Numbered from the stretch's first letter, positions 33,164 through 42,286 are shown. The stretch: DNA of 64,000 nucleotides from Haloplanus sp. CK5-1 (GCF_037201915.1 NZ_CP147505.1:3038001-3102000); one strand, 5' to 3'. Made by a program: numbers and translations. Notes: generated from the letters alone by a model not told the origin.

Positions 33164-34264
33164 ATGGACGACCAACCGCTTCCGAGCGACCTCCCCGACC
33201 CGGACTCGCTCGGGGACTCGTTTCTCGTCTACGAGGTCGAGGTCGGTGACGATCAGGTGCTGTACTACGGCGACCTCGCCGGTGCGAAGGAGGCCGTCCT
33301 CCGGACGCTCTCCCCCCGGTTTCGCGAGCGCGGCTACCGCGTCTCGCTGGAGTACCGGATGGGGGAGCACGTCCTCGTCGCGACGGAGCGGTCCACGGGG
33401 ATAGACGGTATCCCGTGGACGAACGTCGTGTTGTTCGGTCTGACGGTGTTGACGACGCTCTACGCCGGATCGCAGTGGTACGGGATCGACGTGGCCGCCG
33501 ACCCGCTCGCCATCGTGGGGGCGTGGCCCTTCGCCCTGTCCGTCGTAGGCGTCCTCGCGGTCCACGAACTGGGCCACTACGTCTTCAGTCGCTACCACGA
33601 CGTCGAGGCGACGCTCCCCTACTTCATTCCGATCCCGAGCATCCTCGGCACACTCGGGGCGGTGATCCGGATGAACGACACCATCCCCGACCGTCGGGCG
33701 CTGTTCGACATCGGCGTCGCGGGGCCGCTGGCCGGCCTCGTCGCGACCGTCGTCGTCACCGCGGTCGGCGTGTCGTTGCCGCCCGTCCCGGTGAGCGAGG
33801 GGAGCGTCGTCGCCGGCCTCGACATCGGCTACCCGCCGCTCGTCGCCGGCATCGCGGCGCTCCTGGGTGAGCCACTGGCCTACGGCGACGGCCGGATGGT
33901 CAACCCGGTCGTCGTCGGCGGCTGGGTCGGGGCGTTCGTGACCTTCCTCAACCTGCTCCCCGTCGGCCAACTCGACGGTTCCCACGTGACCCGTGCGTTG
34001 CTCGGGGAGCGGATCGGTACGATCCAGCGAGCCGTCCCGGTCGGCCTGTTCGGCCTCGCCGCGTACCTGTTCGTCTTCGAGAACGGTCGGGGGGCACAGC
34101 TCTGGGCGCTCTGGGGGGTGCTGTCGCTCCTCTTCCTGCGGGGCGGCACCGCGACGCCGATGGACGAAACCTCGGTCGACCGGACCCGATGGGTTATCGG
34201 TGGGGTGACGCTCCTCCTCGGGCTGTCGTGTTTCACACCGATTCCCATCGCGATCACCGGGTGA
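33164..34264 (+). CDS. Site-2 protease, M50 family intramembrane metalloprotease
   Basis: A 366-residue membrane protein with an N-terminal cytoplasmic domain of about 85 residues and six or more transmembrane helices. Zinc motif HELGH (VLAVHELGHYVFSRYHDVEATLPYFIP, about 130-134) and the distal NLLPVGQLDGSHV motif are both intact. The GTLGAVIRMNDTIPDRRALFDIGVAGPLAG block is also typical of archaeal S2P. It cleaves membrane-anchored proteins, often regulators; no substrate is encoded beside it. TATA-like gatactag 27 bases upstream of the ATG predicts a leaderless transcript. Confidence 0.92.
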   Translation: MDDQPLPSDLPDPDSLGDSFLVYEVEVGDDQVLYYGDLAGAKEAVLRTLSPRFRERGYRVSLEYRMGEHVLVATERSTGIDGIPWTNVVLFGLTVLTTLYAGSQWYGIDVAADPLAIVGAWPFALSVVGVLAVHELGHYVFSRYHDVEATLPYFIPIPSILGTLGAVIRMNDTIPDRRALFDIGVAGPLAGLVATVVVTAVGVSLPPVPVSEGSVVAGLDIGYPPLVAGIAALLGEPLAYGDGRMVNPVVVGGWVGAFVTFLNLLPVGQLDGSHVTRALLGERIGTIQRAVPVGLFGLAAYLFVFENGRGAQLWALWGVLSLLFLRGGTATPMDETSVDRTRWVIGGVTLLLGLSCFTPIPIAITG

Positions 34265-34407
34265 GACGGCCGTCCCCATCCGGATGGTCGCCGACAGCGA
34301 GTCGTGTAGGAGTCACTGTGTACTCGCTTTCTTGTCCACGAATTCCCGAAGTAGGGGATCACCCTGAGTTCCGCACGCTTTAGGTCGACGCCACTCGACC
34401 ATCTCAC

Positions 34408-35253
34408 ATGAGCGCCTTCTTCGATCGCCTGCACGATCGGATCGACCGCGTCGACAGCGTCGTCTCGGTCGGCCTCGACGCCGACCCCGACCGAATCCCC
34501 GACTTCCTCACCGACCGCGACCTGCCGCGCTGGGCGTTCAACCGCCGGATCATCGACGCCACGCACGATCACGCCGCCTGCTACAAGCCAAACGCCGCCT
34601 TCTACGAGGACGCCGACGGCTGGCGGGCACTCCGGGAGACGATAGCCTACGCCCACGGCAAGGACGTCCCCGTCTTACTGGACGCCAAGCGCGCGGACAT
34701 CGGCAACACGTCCCGGCGATACGCCGGGCTGCTCGACACCGCCGACGCCATCACGGTCAACCCCTACATGGGCCGGGACTCGCTCGACCCGTTCCTCTCC
34801 CGGGAGGACGCGGGCGTGTTCGTCCTCTGTCGCACCTCGAACCCCGGTGGTGCGGACCTGCAGGACCTCGAACTCGCCTCGGGCGAACCGCTCTACCGGC
34901 GGGTGGCGGCGCTCGCCGACCTGTGGAACGAACACGGCAACGTCGGCCTCGTCGTCGGCGCGACGGCACCCGAGGAGCTCGAACGGCTCCGCGAGGAGGT
35001 GCCCGACATCCCCTTCCTCGTTCCCGGCGTCGGGGCCCAGGGCGGCGACGTCGAGGCGGCCGTCGAGTACGGCCTTGCCGACGGCGTCGGCCTCGTCAAC
35101 TCCTCTCGGGGCATCATCTTCGCCGGTGAGCAGAGCTCACCGAGCTCCCGGACGGAATCCGGGGACGCCCCCCGAGACGACGAGGCGGCGTACTTCGGCG
35201 CGGCCGGCGAGGCGGCGAAGCGACTCAAAACACGCCTCAACCGGCACCGCTGA
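34408..35253 (+). CDS. pyrF: Orotidine 5'-phosphate decarboxylase
   Basis: A 281-residue TIM-barrel enzyme that makes UMP, the last step of pyrimidine synthesis. The catalytic DAKRADIGNTSRRYA (about 92-106) holds the Lys-x-x-Asp charge network, VSVGLDADPDRIPDFL is the N-terminal strand and VPGVGAQGGDVEAAV the phosphate-binding loop, closed by GLVNSSRGIIFAG. It belongs to the longer subfamily 2 type rather than the short archaeal type. TATA-like gctttagg 27 bases upstream fits a leaderless mRNA. The small zinc-finger gene is convergent, 6 bases away. Confidence 0.95.
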   Translation: MSAFFDRLHDRIDRVDSVVSVGLDADPDRIPDFLTDRDLPRWAFNRRIIDATHDHAACYKPNAAFYEDADGWRALRETIAYAHGKDVPVLLDAKRADIGNTSRRYAGLLDTADAITVNPYMGRDSLDPFLSREDAGVFVLCRTSNPGGADLQDLELASGEPLYRRVAALADLWNEHGNVGLVVGATAPEELERLREEVPDIPFLVPGVGAQGGDVEAAVEYGLADGVGLVNSSRGIIFAGEQSSPSSRTESGDAPRDDEAAYFGAAGEAAKRLKTRLNRHR

Positions 35254-35259
35254 GCCCGG

Positions 35260-35412
35260 TCAGTCGTCGCCCATCCGCGTGCCCCCGGCACAGTCCACAC
35301 ACAGGCCCGTCCCCCGTTCGTAATGCTCCGTGCAGACGGTCGCCCCGCAACTCCCACAGGAGTGTCTCGCCGTCGCGCTCTCGCAAACCTGACAGATAGT
35401 TGTGACGCTCAT
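35260..35412 (-). CDS. Small 50-residue double zinc-finger protein
   Basis: A 50-residue protein, MSVTTICQVCES..., with six cysteines and two histidines: CQVC (7-10), SCGSCG (19-23), VCTEHYE (27-32) and LCVDCAGG (38-44). The spacing gives two interleaved zinc sites, resembling small treble-clef or AN1/B-box-like fingers found in haloarchaeal microproteins. It lacks any other domain. The ATG at 35412 is divergent from the J-domain gene. Function unknown; such proteins are often adaptors or RNA-binding factors. Codon usage matches its neighbours. Confidence 0.7.
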   Translation of the reverse strand: MSVTTICQVCESATARHSCGSCGATVCTEHYERGTGLCVDCAGGTRMGDD

Positions 35413-35501
35413 AGTTCACGTATGCCACGGTACGGTTTCACCCTTTGGGCGGGACATCAGCGGGCGAGACGCTTACGGTCGTGGGAGACGGAGGCGACGG
35501 T

Positions 35502-35999
35502 GTGGACAGGGACCGACTCGTGCTCGGCCTCGCCGCGGTGTTCGCCGGCATCACGGTCGTGCTCGTGGTGCTCGCGTTCGTCCGTCAGCTATTCCTGCTG
35601 TTTCTGGCGCTTCCCTTCGGTCTGACGACGTACCTCATGTGGCACCACGCGACGGGGCGACTGGCGGCCCGCACCCGACGACGGGCGCGGGCGAACGGCA
35701 GTACCGGGTCGCGGCGCTCTCCGGGCGGGTTCGGCGCGACGGCCGGTGGGCGCGGGAGCCGTAACCGTCGCGCCGGTCGAACCACACAGGGCGGTCGGAC
35801 CGGCGGGGCGAGCGCACCCGACGACACCCCGACCCGGCGCGAGGCCTACGAGACGCTCGGTCTGGAGCCCGGTGCGGGCGAGGACGCGGTCCGACGGGCC
35901 TACCGGTCGAAGGTCAAGGACGTCCACCCCGACACGGAGGAAGGTGACGAGGAGGCGTTCAAGCGCGTGAATCGCGCGTACGAGCGGCTCCGTGGCTGA
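35502..35999 (+). CDS. Membrane-anchored J-domain (DnaJ-like) protein
   Basis: A 165-residue protein. Residues about 5-45 form one or two transmembrane helices (LVLGLAAVFAGITVVLVVLAF and LFLLFLALPFGL). A basic, Gly/Arg-rich linker follows. Residues about 110-165 are a J domain: REAYETLGLEPGAGEDAVRRAYRSKVKDVHPDTEEGDEEAFKRVNRAYERL, with the HPD motif that stimulates DnaK ATPase. The domain is C-terminal, unlike classical DnaJ. I chose GTG 35502 because gcttacgg lies 29 bases upstream; GTG 35481 is an alternative. It could recruit DnaK to the membrane. Confidence 0.8.
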   Translation: MDRDRLVLGLAAVFAGITVVLVVLAFVRQLFLLFLALPFGLTTYLMWHHATGRLAARTRRRARANGSTGSRRSPGGFGATAGGRGSRNRRAGRTTQGGRTGGASAPDDTPTRREAYETLGLEPGAGEDAVRRAYRSKVKDVHPDTEEGDEEAFKRVNRAYERLRG

Positions 36000-36064
36000 A
36001 ATAGTGTGATAACAGTACCCAAACGACGGAAAGCGTTTTGCCGAGTGGTTCCATACCACGGTGC

Positions 36065-37663
36065 ATGACCGCCGATCGGGCCGTCCTTCGGGAGGCCCTC
36101 GAACGCGGCGAGGAGGAGGGGGGGCCGATCGAGTTCAAGGAACGACTGTCCCGCGACGTCCACTTGGCCGACGGGCGCATGGAGAGTCTGGCCGCACAAC
36201 TCCGCCACCGGATGCTGTCCGGCGACGGCGAGGCGACGTACGTCGTCGGCGTCACGGACGCCGGTCGGGTCGCCGGCATCTCCCCGTCGTCGTTCTCGGA
36301 GTCCATGGACGTCCTCTCCTTGCTCGCGGAGGAAGCAGGCGCACACATCGAGGACGTGGAGACGTGGGGCGTCGGCGGCGACGACGGCGACGGACTGGTC
36401 GGCGTCGCCACCGTCCGCGAGGGCGGTATCCTCGACACCGACGACTCCCACATCGTCGTCGGCACCGCCGGCCACGTCGACCACGGCAAGAGCACGCTCG
36501 TCGGGACGCTCGTCACGGGGCAGGCCGACGACGGCGAGGGCGGCACCCGCGGCTACCTCGACGTCCAGCCCCACGAAGTCGAGCGGGGCCTCTCGGCGGA
36601 CCTCTCCTATGCGGTGTACGGCTTCGACGATTCGGGGCCGGTGCGGATGGACAACCCCCACCGCAAGACCGACCGTGCCCGGGTCGTCGAGGAGGCCGAC
36701 CGCCTCGTCTCGTTCGTCGACACCGTCGGCCACGAGCCGTGGCTCCGGACGACGATCCGGGGACTCGTCGGGCAGAAACTCGACTACGGGCTGTTGACCG
36801 TCGCCGCCGACGACGGCCCGACCGACACGACGCGCGAGCACTTGGGGATCCTGCTCGCGACCGAACTGCCGACGATGGTGGCGATCACGAAGACCGACCT
36901 CGTGAGCGAGGAGCGCGTCGAGGAGGTCGAACGCGCCGTCGAACGCCTCCTTCGAGACGTCGAGGAGACGCCGCTCCGGATCGAACGCCACGGCGTTGGG
37001 ACCGCCGCCGAGGAGATCGGGGACGTGGTGCCCATCCTGAAGACCAGCGCCGTCTCGGGAACCGGGCTGGACGCCCTCGACGACCTGTTCGAACGCCTCC
37101 CCAAGACCAACGGCGACGACGGCGAGTTTCGGATGTACATCGACCGGACGTACTCGGTGACCGGCGTGGGAGCCGTCGCCTCCGGCACCGTCAACTCCGG
37201 CACCGTCGAGGCGGGCGACGACCTCCTCCTCGGGCCGATGGCCGACGGCTCCTTCCGCGAGGTCGAGGTGCGCTCCATCGAGATGCACTACCACCGCGTC
37301 GACCGCGCCGAGGCCGGCCGCATCGTCGGCATCGCGCTCAAGGGCGTCGCGGAGGCGGAGATCGAGCGTGGGATGACCCTCCTGCCCGCCGACGCCGATC
37401 CCACGCCGGTCCGCGAGTTCGAGGCCGACGTGGTCGTCCTCAACCACCCGACCCGCATCGGCACGGGCTATGAACCCGTCGTTCACCTCGAAACGGTCAG
37501 CGAGGCGGCCGTCTTCCGCCCCGAGGACGGGCACCTCCTCCCCGGCGACCACGGGACCACGACCGTCGAGTTCAAATTCCGACCCTACGTGGTCGAGGAG
37601 GGCCAGCGGTTCGTCTTCCGCGAGGGCCGGAGCAAGGGCGTGGGGACGGTCACGGACGTGTAG
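36065..37663 (+). CDS. GTPBP1-like translational GTPase
   Basis: A 532-residue GTPase of the EF-Tu/SelB superfamily. After a 130-residue N-terminal domain, G1 [15 protein letters not shown] lies at about 133-147, G3 reads DTVGHEPWLRTT (instead of DxxGH with Pro), G4 is TKTD and two beta-barrel domains follow (MYIDRTYSVTGVGAVASGTVNSG; GHLLPGDHGTTTVEFKFRPYV). This matches archaeal relatives of eukaryotic GTPBP1, thought to act in mRNA surveillance or tRNA delivery. The start MTADRAVLREAL at 36065 has a TATA-like element 28 bases upstream. An insertion sequence begins 45 bases after the stop. Confidence 0.85.
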   Translation: MTADRAVLREALERGEEEGGPIEFKERLSRDVHLADGRMESLAAQLRHRMLSGDGEATYVVGVTDAGRVAGISPSSFSESMDVLSLLAEEAGAHIEDVETWGVGGDDGDGLVGVATVREGGILDTDDSHIVVGTAGHVDHGKSTLVGTLVTGQADDGEGGTRGYLDVQPHEVERGLSADLSYAVYGFDDSGPVRMDNPHRKTDRARVVEEADRLVSFVDTVGHEPWLRTTIRGLVGQKLDYGLLTVAADDGPTDTTREHLGILLATELPTMVAITKTDLVSEERVEEVERAVERLLRDVEETPLRIERHGVGTAAEEIGDVVPILKTSAVSGTGLDALDDLFERLPKTNGDDGEFRMYIDRTYSVTGVGAVASGTVNSGTVEAGDDLLLGPMADGSFREVEVRSIEMHYHRVDRAEAGRIVGIALKGVAEAEIERGMTLLPADADPTPVREFEADVVVLNHPTRIGTGYEPVVHLETVSEAAVFRPEDGHLLPGDHGTTTVEFKFRPYVVEEGQRFVFREGRSKGVGTVTDV

Positions 37664-37697
37664 GGTTCCGTCTCGACGGCTCTCCCCCAAGATACTT

Positions 37698-37707
37698 ATC
37701 GCCTCTA
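37698..37707 (+). repeat. Target-site duplication, left copy
   Basis: ATCGCCTCTA, identical to 38777-38786 in direct orientation. It marks the insertion site of the 1,069-bp element. Confidence 0.9.
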
Positions 37708-38776
37708 GAGGGTGTCATAGAACTCTTCTCACACCGTGATGATTGTGCTTCCCGGATTGTCTCCGCGTTCGTAGTTGGTGATTGCGACGACGAGGCGCAG
37801 ACACAACGCGAGGAACACCTGCGCTCGTGCATGGACGCGGCCTCGGGCGTGCGTTCGCCCGAGGCCGCAGCCCTTGACTGATTCGTTGGTTCGTTCGACG
37901 CCACTCCGGCGGTTGTACGTCTCGTCTAGCGTTGATTGCTTCAGCTGAACGTCGTTGCTGTGTTTTTCAATGCGGTCTTCTACCCTGTACTCGATATCTT
38001 TCGGGTCGTCGGTGTTTCGTGGATTGTACGGAGCGACTGGCACGACCCCTGCGGCCAGCAGGTGGTCGTGCCAGTCGAGCGTGTCGTAGGCACTGTCTCC
38101 AAGCATCCACATCGGTTTCCCGACGGCGAGCGCGTCACGCGTGACGCGCATCGCCGTCTCTTCTGGTGCTTGTTTGCTCTCGGTGAACTCGGCTGCAATC
38201 GGGATCTTTTGCCCGGTTGAGACGATCGTGCAGCCGTAGCCGTAGTAGTACTCGTCATCGGTTGGATCATAGCACTTCGATGCGTCTGGATCGGCGGGCA
38301 TCGCTCTCACGTCGGTTGAATCGATAGAATACGTCAAGTCGAGCAGGCCCCGCAAGGCGGCCTGCTCGACGAGATGGTCGAAGACCCGGTCAACAACGTG
38401 CTCAAGATCAGTGAGGAATCGATCGACCGCGTCTCTCGACGGCGGTCGATCGAAGCTACAGCTGAGCCAGACAACGGTGTTGTTCAGTTCTCGTGCAACC
38501 GGACGGATACCGTAGATGTTCTTGTAATAGCAATGGAGAAAGCCACGCATCATCTCGGGCGGCTCAAGATCTCGTGTTCGCCCCGTCTCCGCCGGGGCGA
38601 ACACGTCGAACCCTTCAAGAAACTCGAAGGAGAGGTGCTCGAACAACGCCAACGTCTCCGTTTCCACGGCATTGAAGAACGATTCTACCGAAGGATCATC
38701 TTGCAGGGTCGCTGAACTCATTCCACCTCAGCGTTCACCCTGCTCTTTGGTATGCGAACTGTTCTATGACACCCTC
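37708..38776. mobile_element. Complete 1,069-bp insertion sequence with perfect ends
   Basis: The termini are perfect 16-bp inverted repeats, GAGGGTGTCATAGAAC (37708-37723) and GTTCTATGACACCCTC (38761-38776). They are flanked by a perfect 10-bp direct repeat ATCGCCTCTA. One intact transposase lies inside on the minus strand. Identical ends and duplication suggest a recent insertion. A 10-bp duplication fits several IS4/IS5-related haloarchaeal groups; I cannot name the element. It separates the GTPBP1-like gene from the S-layer gene, ending right at the S-layer promoter. Confidence 0.95.
37729..38721 (-). CDS. DDE transposase (IS4/IS5-like)
   Basis: A 330-residue transposase. The likely catalytic residues are Asp in YSIDSTDVRAMPADPDA (about 137), Asp in MLGDSAYDTLDWHDHL (about 210) and Glu in NRRSGVERTNESVKGCG (about 283), the R-x3-E spacing being typical of IS4/IS5 enzymes. 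The YYYGYGCTIVSTGQKIPIAAEFTESKQ strand pair is the RNase H-like core. The N-terminal FLHCYYKNIYGIRPVARELNN is the DNA-binding region. The frame is intact, so the element is potentially active. The frame starts 40 bases inside the right terminal repeat. Confidence 0.88.
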   Translation of the reverse strand: MSSATLQDDPSVESFFNAVETETLALFEHLSFEFLEGFDVFAPAETGRTRDLEPPEMMRGFLHCYYKNIYGIRPVARELNNTVVWLSCSFDRPPSRDAVDRFLTDLEHVVDRVFDHLVEQAALRGLLDLTYSIDSTDVRAMPADPDASKCYDPTDDEYYYGYGCTIVSTGQKIPIAAEFTESKQAPEETAMRVTRDALAVGKPMWMLGDSAYDTLDWHDHLLAAGVVPVAPYNPRNTDDPKDIEYRVEDRIEKHSNDVQLKQSTLDETYNRRSGVERTNESVKGCGLGRTHARGRVHARAQVFLALCLRLVVAITNYERGDNPGSTIITV

Positions 38777-38786
38777 ATCGCCTCTA
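38777..38786 (+). repeat. Target-site duplication, right copy
   Basis: ATCGCCTCTA, directly followed by the TTTAAA of the S-layer promoter. Confidence 0.9.
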
Positions 38787-38796
38787 TTTAAAACAG
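38784..38796 (+). promoter_or_regulatory. TATA box of the S-layer gene
   Basis: CTATTTAAAACAG. The TATA core TTTAAA starts at 38787, one base after the insertion-sequence duplication. It predicts transcription starting near 38,812-38,815 and a leader of about 70 bases before the ATG at 38883; long leaders are known for haloarchaeal S-layer genes. The element bearing the duplication keeps 10 bases of the original upstream sequence. Confidence 0.65.
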
Positions 38797-38882
38797 TAGT
38801 CACCCCTACCACTGTGGCCAGACCTCCCGTCACGCCACGATCAGGTACGGCAGAGCGGTTCCACATACGATACAAGCAACAT

Positions 38883-41800
38883 ATGACGGACTACAACGAC
38901 AAGATCCGCGCGGTCGTCCTCGCGGCGCTCATGGTGTTCTCGGTTTTCGCCGGCACCGTGGCGCTCTCGGGGTCGGCTACCGCGACTGTAGACACTATCA
39001 ATGGTGACGCCGCCACTGAAGACGTCGAGATTGGGCAGAGCCAAGTGACACAGAACGTAGTGTTCGACGTAACGATCGACGGTCAATCAAACACGGAGAC
39101 GGTCAACATCAACGTATCGGAGGCCACCGATGCCGGATCCAGTATCGAGGATCTCGATGCCGGCAACGTCACGGTCGGTGGCACTGACTCCGCCGAGGTC
39201 AGCCTCGGGACCATCAACAACGACCTCGGGGCGGGCGACCCGAACATCGACATCGACCTCCAAGACGATACTCAAGACGGTACCTCCCACACCGTCACGA
39301 TAACCGCCACGCTGACACACGACACCGGCAGTATCAGTTCGGAATCGAGTCCGAACACGTACAACATTACGAACACGACTGGTACTACTGGGACGGCTAG
39401 TGGGACGGTCGACTTCGCCTTCCAAGACACGACCGCCCCGACGGTCGTCATCAACAGCGTCTCCCCGACTTCTCCCGGTCAGTACGGCACCGTGACCGTC
39501 GACTACAACCTGACGGACGCGGGTACCGGCGTCGACACCACGGGGTCGGTTACGAACCTGACGCTAGAGGACAGCGACGGCGACAAGATCGCCGACACCA
39601 GCCTGACGACTGGAACCAATCAAGAGACGACGTTCGATCTCACGAACCTCGCCGGCGGCGAGGCGGCGCCCGGGACGCTCACGCTGGAACTCAACGGGAC
39701 GGACAGCGACTCCGTCACCGATCCAGAGACGGCGTCGCCCATCGACACCAGCGCCTCGGTGACGGGCGTCGGCAGCGACAATCGCGCGCTGTACACGAAC
39801 GGGACCGGCACCTTCGACACTCGTGACGGTACGGGCGTCGTCTTCGACGGCGCGGACGTGTTCCAGGGTGAGGAAGACATCGAGTTCGGCGGGCCCACCT
39901 CCCTGACGGGTGTCAGCGGTGACGCCGAGGGCCAGACCCTCCAGCTTCCGGTCAGCCAGAGCCAGGCGACTGGACAGTACGACGAGGACGGCCCGGACGT
40001 GTTCCGAAACGGCGATAACGTCGGCGTGACAGTGCTCGAACCGCGTGTCACCACCTTCGACATCGAGAACAACAACGGCGAGGACATCTCGGGCAGCTCG
40101 GTCCCGCAAGGTCAGACGGACGAGCGCGGCGCGGGTGACCTCACCGTCGTTGCCGACTACAACTACAACCAGGCCGAGGACCTCGAACTCACCGTCGAGA
40201 ACGAAGACGGTCTCGACGTGACCGGCGACGCTATCGACGGCAACGCTAACGCCTTCGAGAACTCCAACGGCGAGGTCACTTGGGACCTCGACCTCTCGGA
40301 CCTCAACACGGGGACGTTCACCATCGAAGTCGCTGGCTCGGACGACCTCGACTTCGGTAGCGCAACCGAGTCGACGACGGTCACCGTGACCGGCGACGAC
40401 GACGTCACGCTCGACCTCGCATCCGATTCGGTCACGCGCGGACAGGACGTGACCTACACGATCCGCGGGTCGAACGCCGGCGACACGCACGCTATCGCCA
40501 TCAGCGGCGATGACTTCCGCGACAACGCGAACAACCGCGACCGGATCTTCCGCGATGTCGGTGACGTCGAATACCGCGGCTACAACGCGAGCAGCGACGT
40601 CGCGTGGGCCGTCGTTCAGATCGACGACGACACCGGTGTCGGCGTCGGTCAGGTCGACACGAGCCAACTCGACACGACTGACGTCGACGTCGACCTCTAC
40701 GCGTCGTCCAACATCGACCTTGCGACGGCCGGCACGGCCGAATTCGACGCGAACAACACGATCGCGAACAACGACCCCGAGGACGACCCCTCGCTAGAAG
40801 TCGAAGAGGGTGAAGTCTCGGTCAACACGCCCGGCGAAACCTACGTTGTCGGCAGCGAAGTCGACATCAACGGCACGGCCTCGGAAGGCATCGAAGACGT
40901 CGCCTTCTACGTCCGTCGCCAGGGCGAATACAAGCTCCTCGAACTCGACAGCAACGCGGACCCGCAGACGACGATCTCCGTCGACGCGGACGACACCTTC
41001 GAGAAAGAGGACGTCGTGCTGAGCGAACACGGCGGCAACGGGAACGACCTCCTGTCCCAGCCGGGCACCTACCGCTTCGGTGTCATCGACGCCGCTGACG
41101 TGAACGGTACGTCGGGTACCACTCCGAGCGTCAACGTCTCGGCGTTCAACACGGGCACGAGCTCGCAGAAGTCCCTCCGTGTCGTCGACACGGAACTGGA
41201 AGCGAACTTCCAGACGGTCGGCGGCCAGGTCTCGACTGATGACGATGTCATCAACGTGACCGGGACGTCGCTGGGTTCGCAGACGGTCGCGTTCCTCTTC
41301 ATCGACGAACGTGGGAACGTCGCGTACACCAGCGTGACCACGGACGACGACAACACGTTCGAAGAGGACGAACTCGACATCAGCGGTGACAACAACATGG
41401 ACCTCGCTGAAGGGCAGGTCAGCGCCCACGCACTCACGGCCGGGCGCGACGGCTCCTTCGGTGACGGTGAACTCCCCGGATCCAACACCGGTGACGACAC
41501 CTACACGAACCTCTCGAACTTCGTTGACGAGCTCAACGACCAGTCGCTGACGGGCGACCAGGCACGAGCACGCGTCCTGGATCAGACGACCGAAGCAGTC
41601 GCGAGCGACGACCGGGTGGTCACCTCGACCTTCCGGCTTGCGGACTCGCAGTCGACGATCCAGAGCGTCTACCCCGAAGGCATGGAAGCCTCGGGCGTCA
41701 ACCCGGTCGGCGTCGACGACACGATGGTCGTCGAAGGCGCGACCAACCTCCGTCCGGACGACAACTCGATCACCGTCGAACTCATGACGCAGGAGGGCGA

Positions 41801-42185
41801 CTCGGTCGCACTGACGACGACCGACGAGTGGTCCTACGACGGTCAGTGGATGGTCTCCCTCGAACTCGAGGACGTGCAGACGGGCACGTACGACATCGAG
41901 GCCGACGACAGCTACAACACTGACGTCACCGAGGTAGAGATCGTCCAGAACCGCCAGACTGCGACGCCGGAGCCGACGGACACGCCGGAACCGACGGCAA
42001 CGGACACGCCGGAACCGACGGACACGGCGAGGGACACACCCGAGCCTGACACGGCGACGGACACGCCCGAACCGGACACGGCGACCGCAACGCCGACGTC
42101 CGAGGGCGGCCCCGGCTTCGGTGCGGTCATCGCGGTCATCGCGCTCTTGGCGGCTGCGCTGCTGGCCGTCCGACGCGACAACTAA
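38883..42185 (+). CDS. csg: S-layer glycoprotein with PGF-CTERM anchor
   Basis: A 1,100-residue secreted glycoprotein that forms the cell-wall lattice. Residues 1-34 are the halo surface-glycoprotein signal (MTDYNDKIRAVVLAAL..., cleaved near SGSATA). The mature part is acidic, Thr/Asp/Asn-rich, with many N-glycosylation sequons (NVS, NVT, NIT, NLT, NGT) and repeated beta-sandwich-like units; a BGTF-type domain lies near 935-1018 (TNLRPDDNSITVELM...). A Thr/Pro stalk (about 1027-1070) precedes the C-terminal GGPGFGAVIAVIALL helix and RRDN, the PGF-CTERM signal recognised by archaeosortase ArtA. The start at 38883 is preferred: the frame upstream runs into the insertion-sequence end. Codon usage is biased towards GAC/AAC/ACG, as expected for an abundant protein. 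Confidence 0.95.
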   Translation: MTDYNDKIRAVVLAALMVFSVFAGTVALSGSATATVDTINGDAATEDVEIGQSQVTQNVVFDVTIDGQSNTETVNINVSEATDAGSSIEDLDAGNVTVGGTDSAEVSLGTINNDLGAGDPNIDIDLQDDTQDGTSHTVTITATLTHDTGSISSESSPNTYNITNTTGTTGTASGTVDFAFQDTTAPTVVINSVSPTSPGQYGTVTVDYNLTDAGTGVDTTGSVTNLTLEDSDGDKIADTSLTTGTNQETTFDLTNLAGGEAAPGTLTLELNGTDSDSVTDPETASPIDTSASVTGVGSDNRALYTNGTGTFDTRDGTGVVFDGADVFQGEEDIEFGGPTSLTGVSGDAEGQTLQLPVSQSQATGQYDEDGPDVFRNGDNVGVTVLEPRVTTFDIENNNGEDISGSSVPQGQTDERGAGDLTVVADYNYNQAEDLELTVENEDGLDVTGDAIDGNANAFENSNGEVTWDLDLSDLNTGTFTIEVAGSDDLDFGSATESTTVTVTGDDDVTLDLASDSVTRGQDVTYTIRGSNAGDTHAIAISGDDFRDNANNRDRIFRDVGDVEYRGYNASSDVAWAVVQIDDDTGVGVGQVDTSQLDTTDVDVDLYASSNIDLATAGTAEFDANNTIANNDPEDDPSLEVEEGEVSVNTPGETYVVGSEVDINGTASEGIEDVAFYVRRQGEYKLLELDSNADPQTTISVDADDTFEKEDVVLSEHGGNGNDLLSQPGTYRFGVIDAADVNGTSGTTPSVNVSAFNTGTSSQKSLRVVDTELEANFQTVGGQVSTDDDVINVTGTSLGSQTVAFLFIDERGNVAYTSVTTDDDNTFEEDELDISGDNNMDLAEGQVSAHALTAGRDGSFGDGELPGSNTGDDTYTNLSNFVDELNDQSLTGDQARARVLDQTTEAVASDDRVVTSTFRLADSQSTIQSVYPEGMEASGVNPVGVDDTMVVEGATNLRPDDNSITVELMTQEGDSVALTTTDEWSYDGQWMVSLELEDVQTGTYDIEADDSYNTDVTEVEIVQNRQTATPEPTDTPEPTATDTPEPTDTARDTPEPDTATDTPEPDTATATPTSEGGPGFGAVIAVIALLAAALLAVRRDN
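41958..42100 (+). repeat. Tandem repeats encoding the Thr/Pro stalk
   Basis: Units of acgccggaaccgacggac and variants encode TPEPTD-like repeats just before the C-terminal anchor. Such repeats set stalk length and are likely O-glycosylated. Confidence 0.8.
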
Positions 42186-42198
42186 GCTAACGACGACT

Positions 42199-42215
42199 GA
42201 CCGCCGGTAGCGGTC
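42199..42215 (+). terminator. Possible terminator of the S-layer gene
   Basis: GACCGC-CGGTA-GCGGTC hairpin begins 14 bases after the S-layer stop and is followed by a T-rich stretch (tttctttcc, 42226-42234). Confidence 0.45.
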
Positions 42216-42286
42216 ACCCGACGCGGTTTCTTTCCGTGGACGCGACTTCCAAAACCGATATCCTGCTCTGCCACGATTGGAGAGCC

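Noticed and set aside
38766-38882. 39-codon N-terminal extension of the S-layer protein
   Set aside because: It begins inside the insertion-sequence terminal repeat and crosses the TATA box; the halo signal peptide starts at 38883.
41958-42100. Tandem repeats considered as a CRISPR array
   Set aside because: They are in-frame TPEPTD-type codons of the S-layer stalk, with no spacers of constant length and no cas genes.
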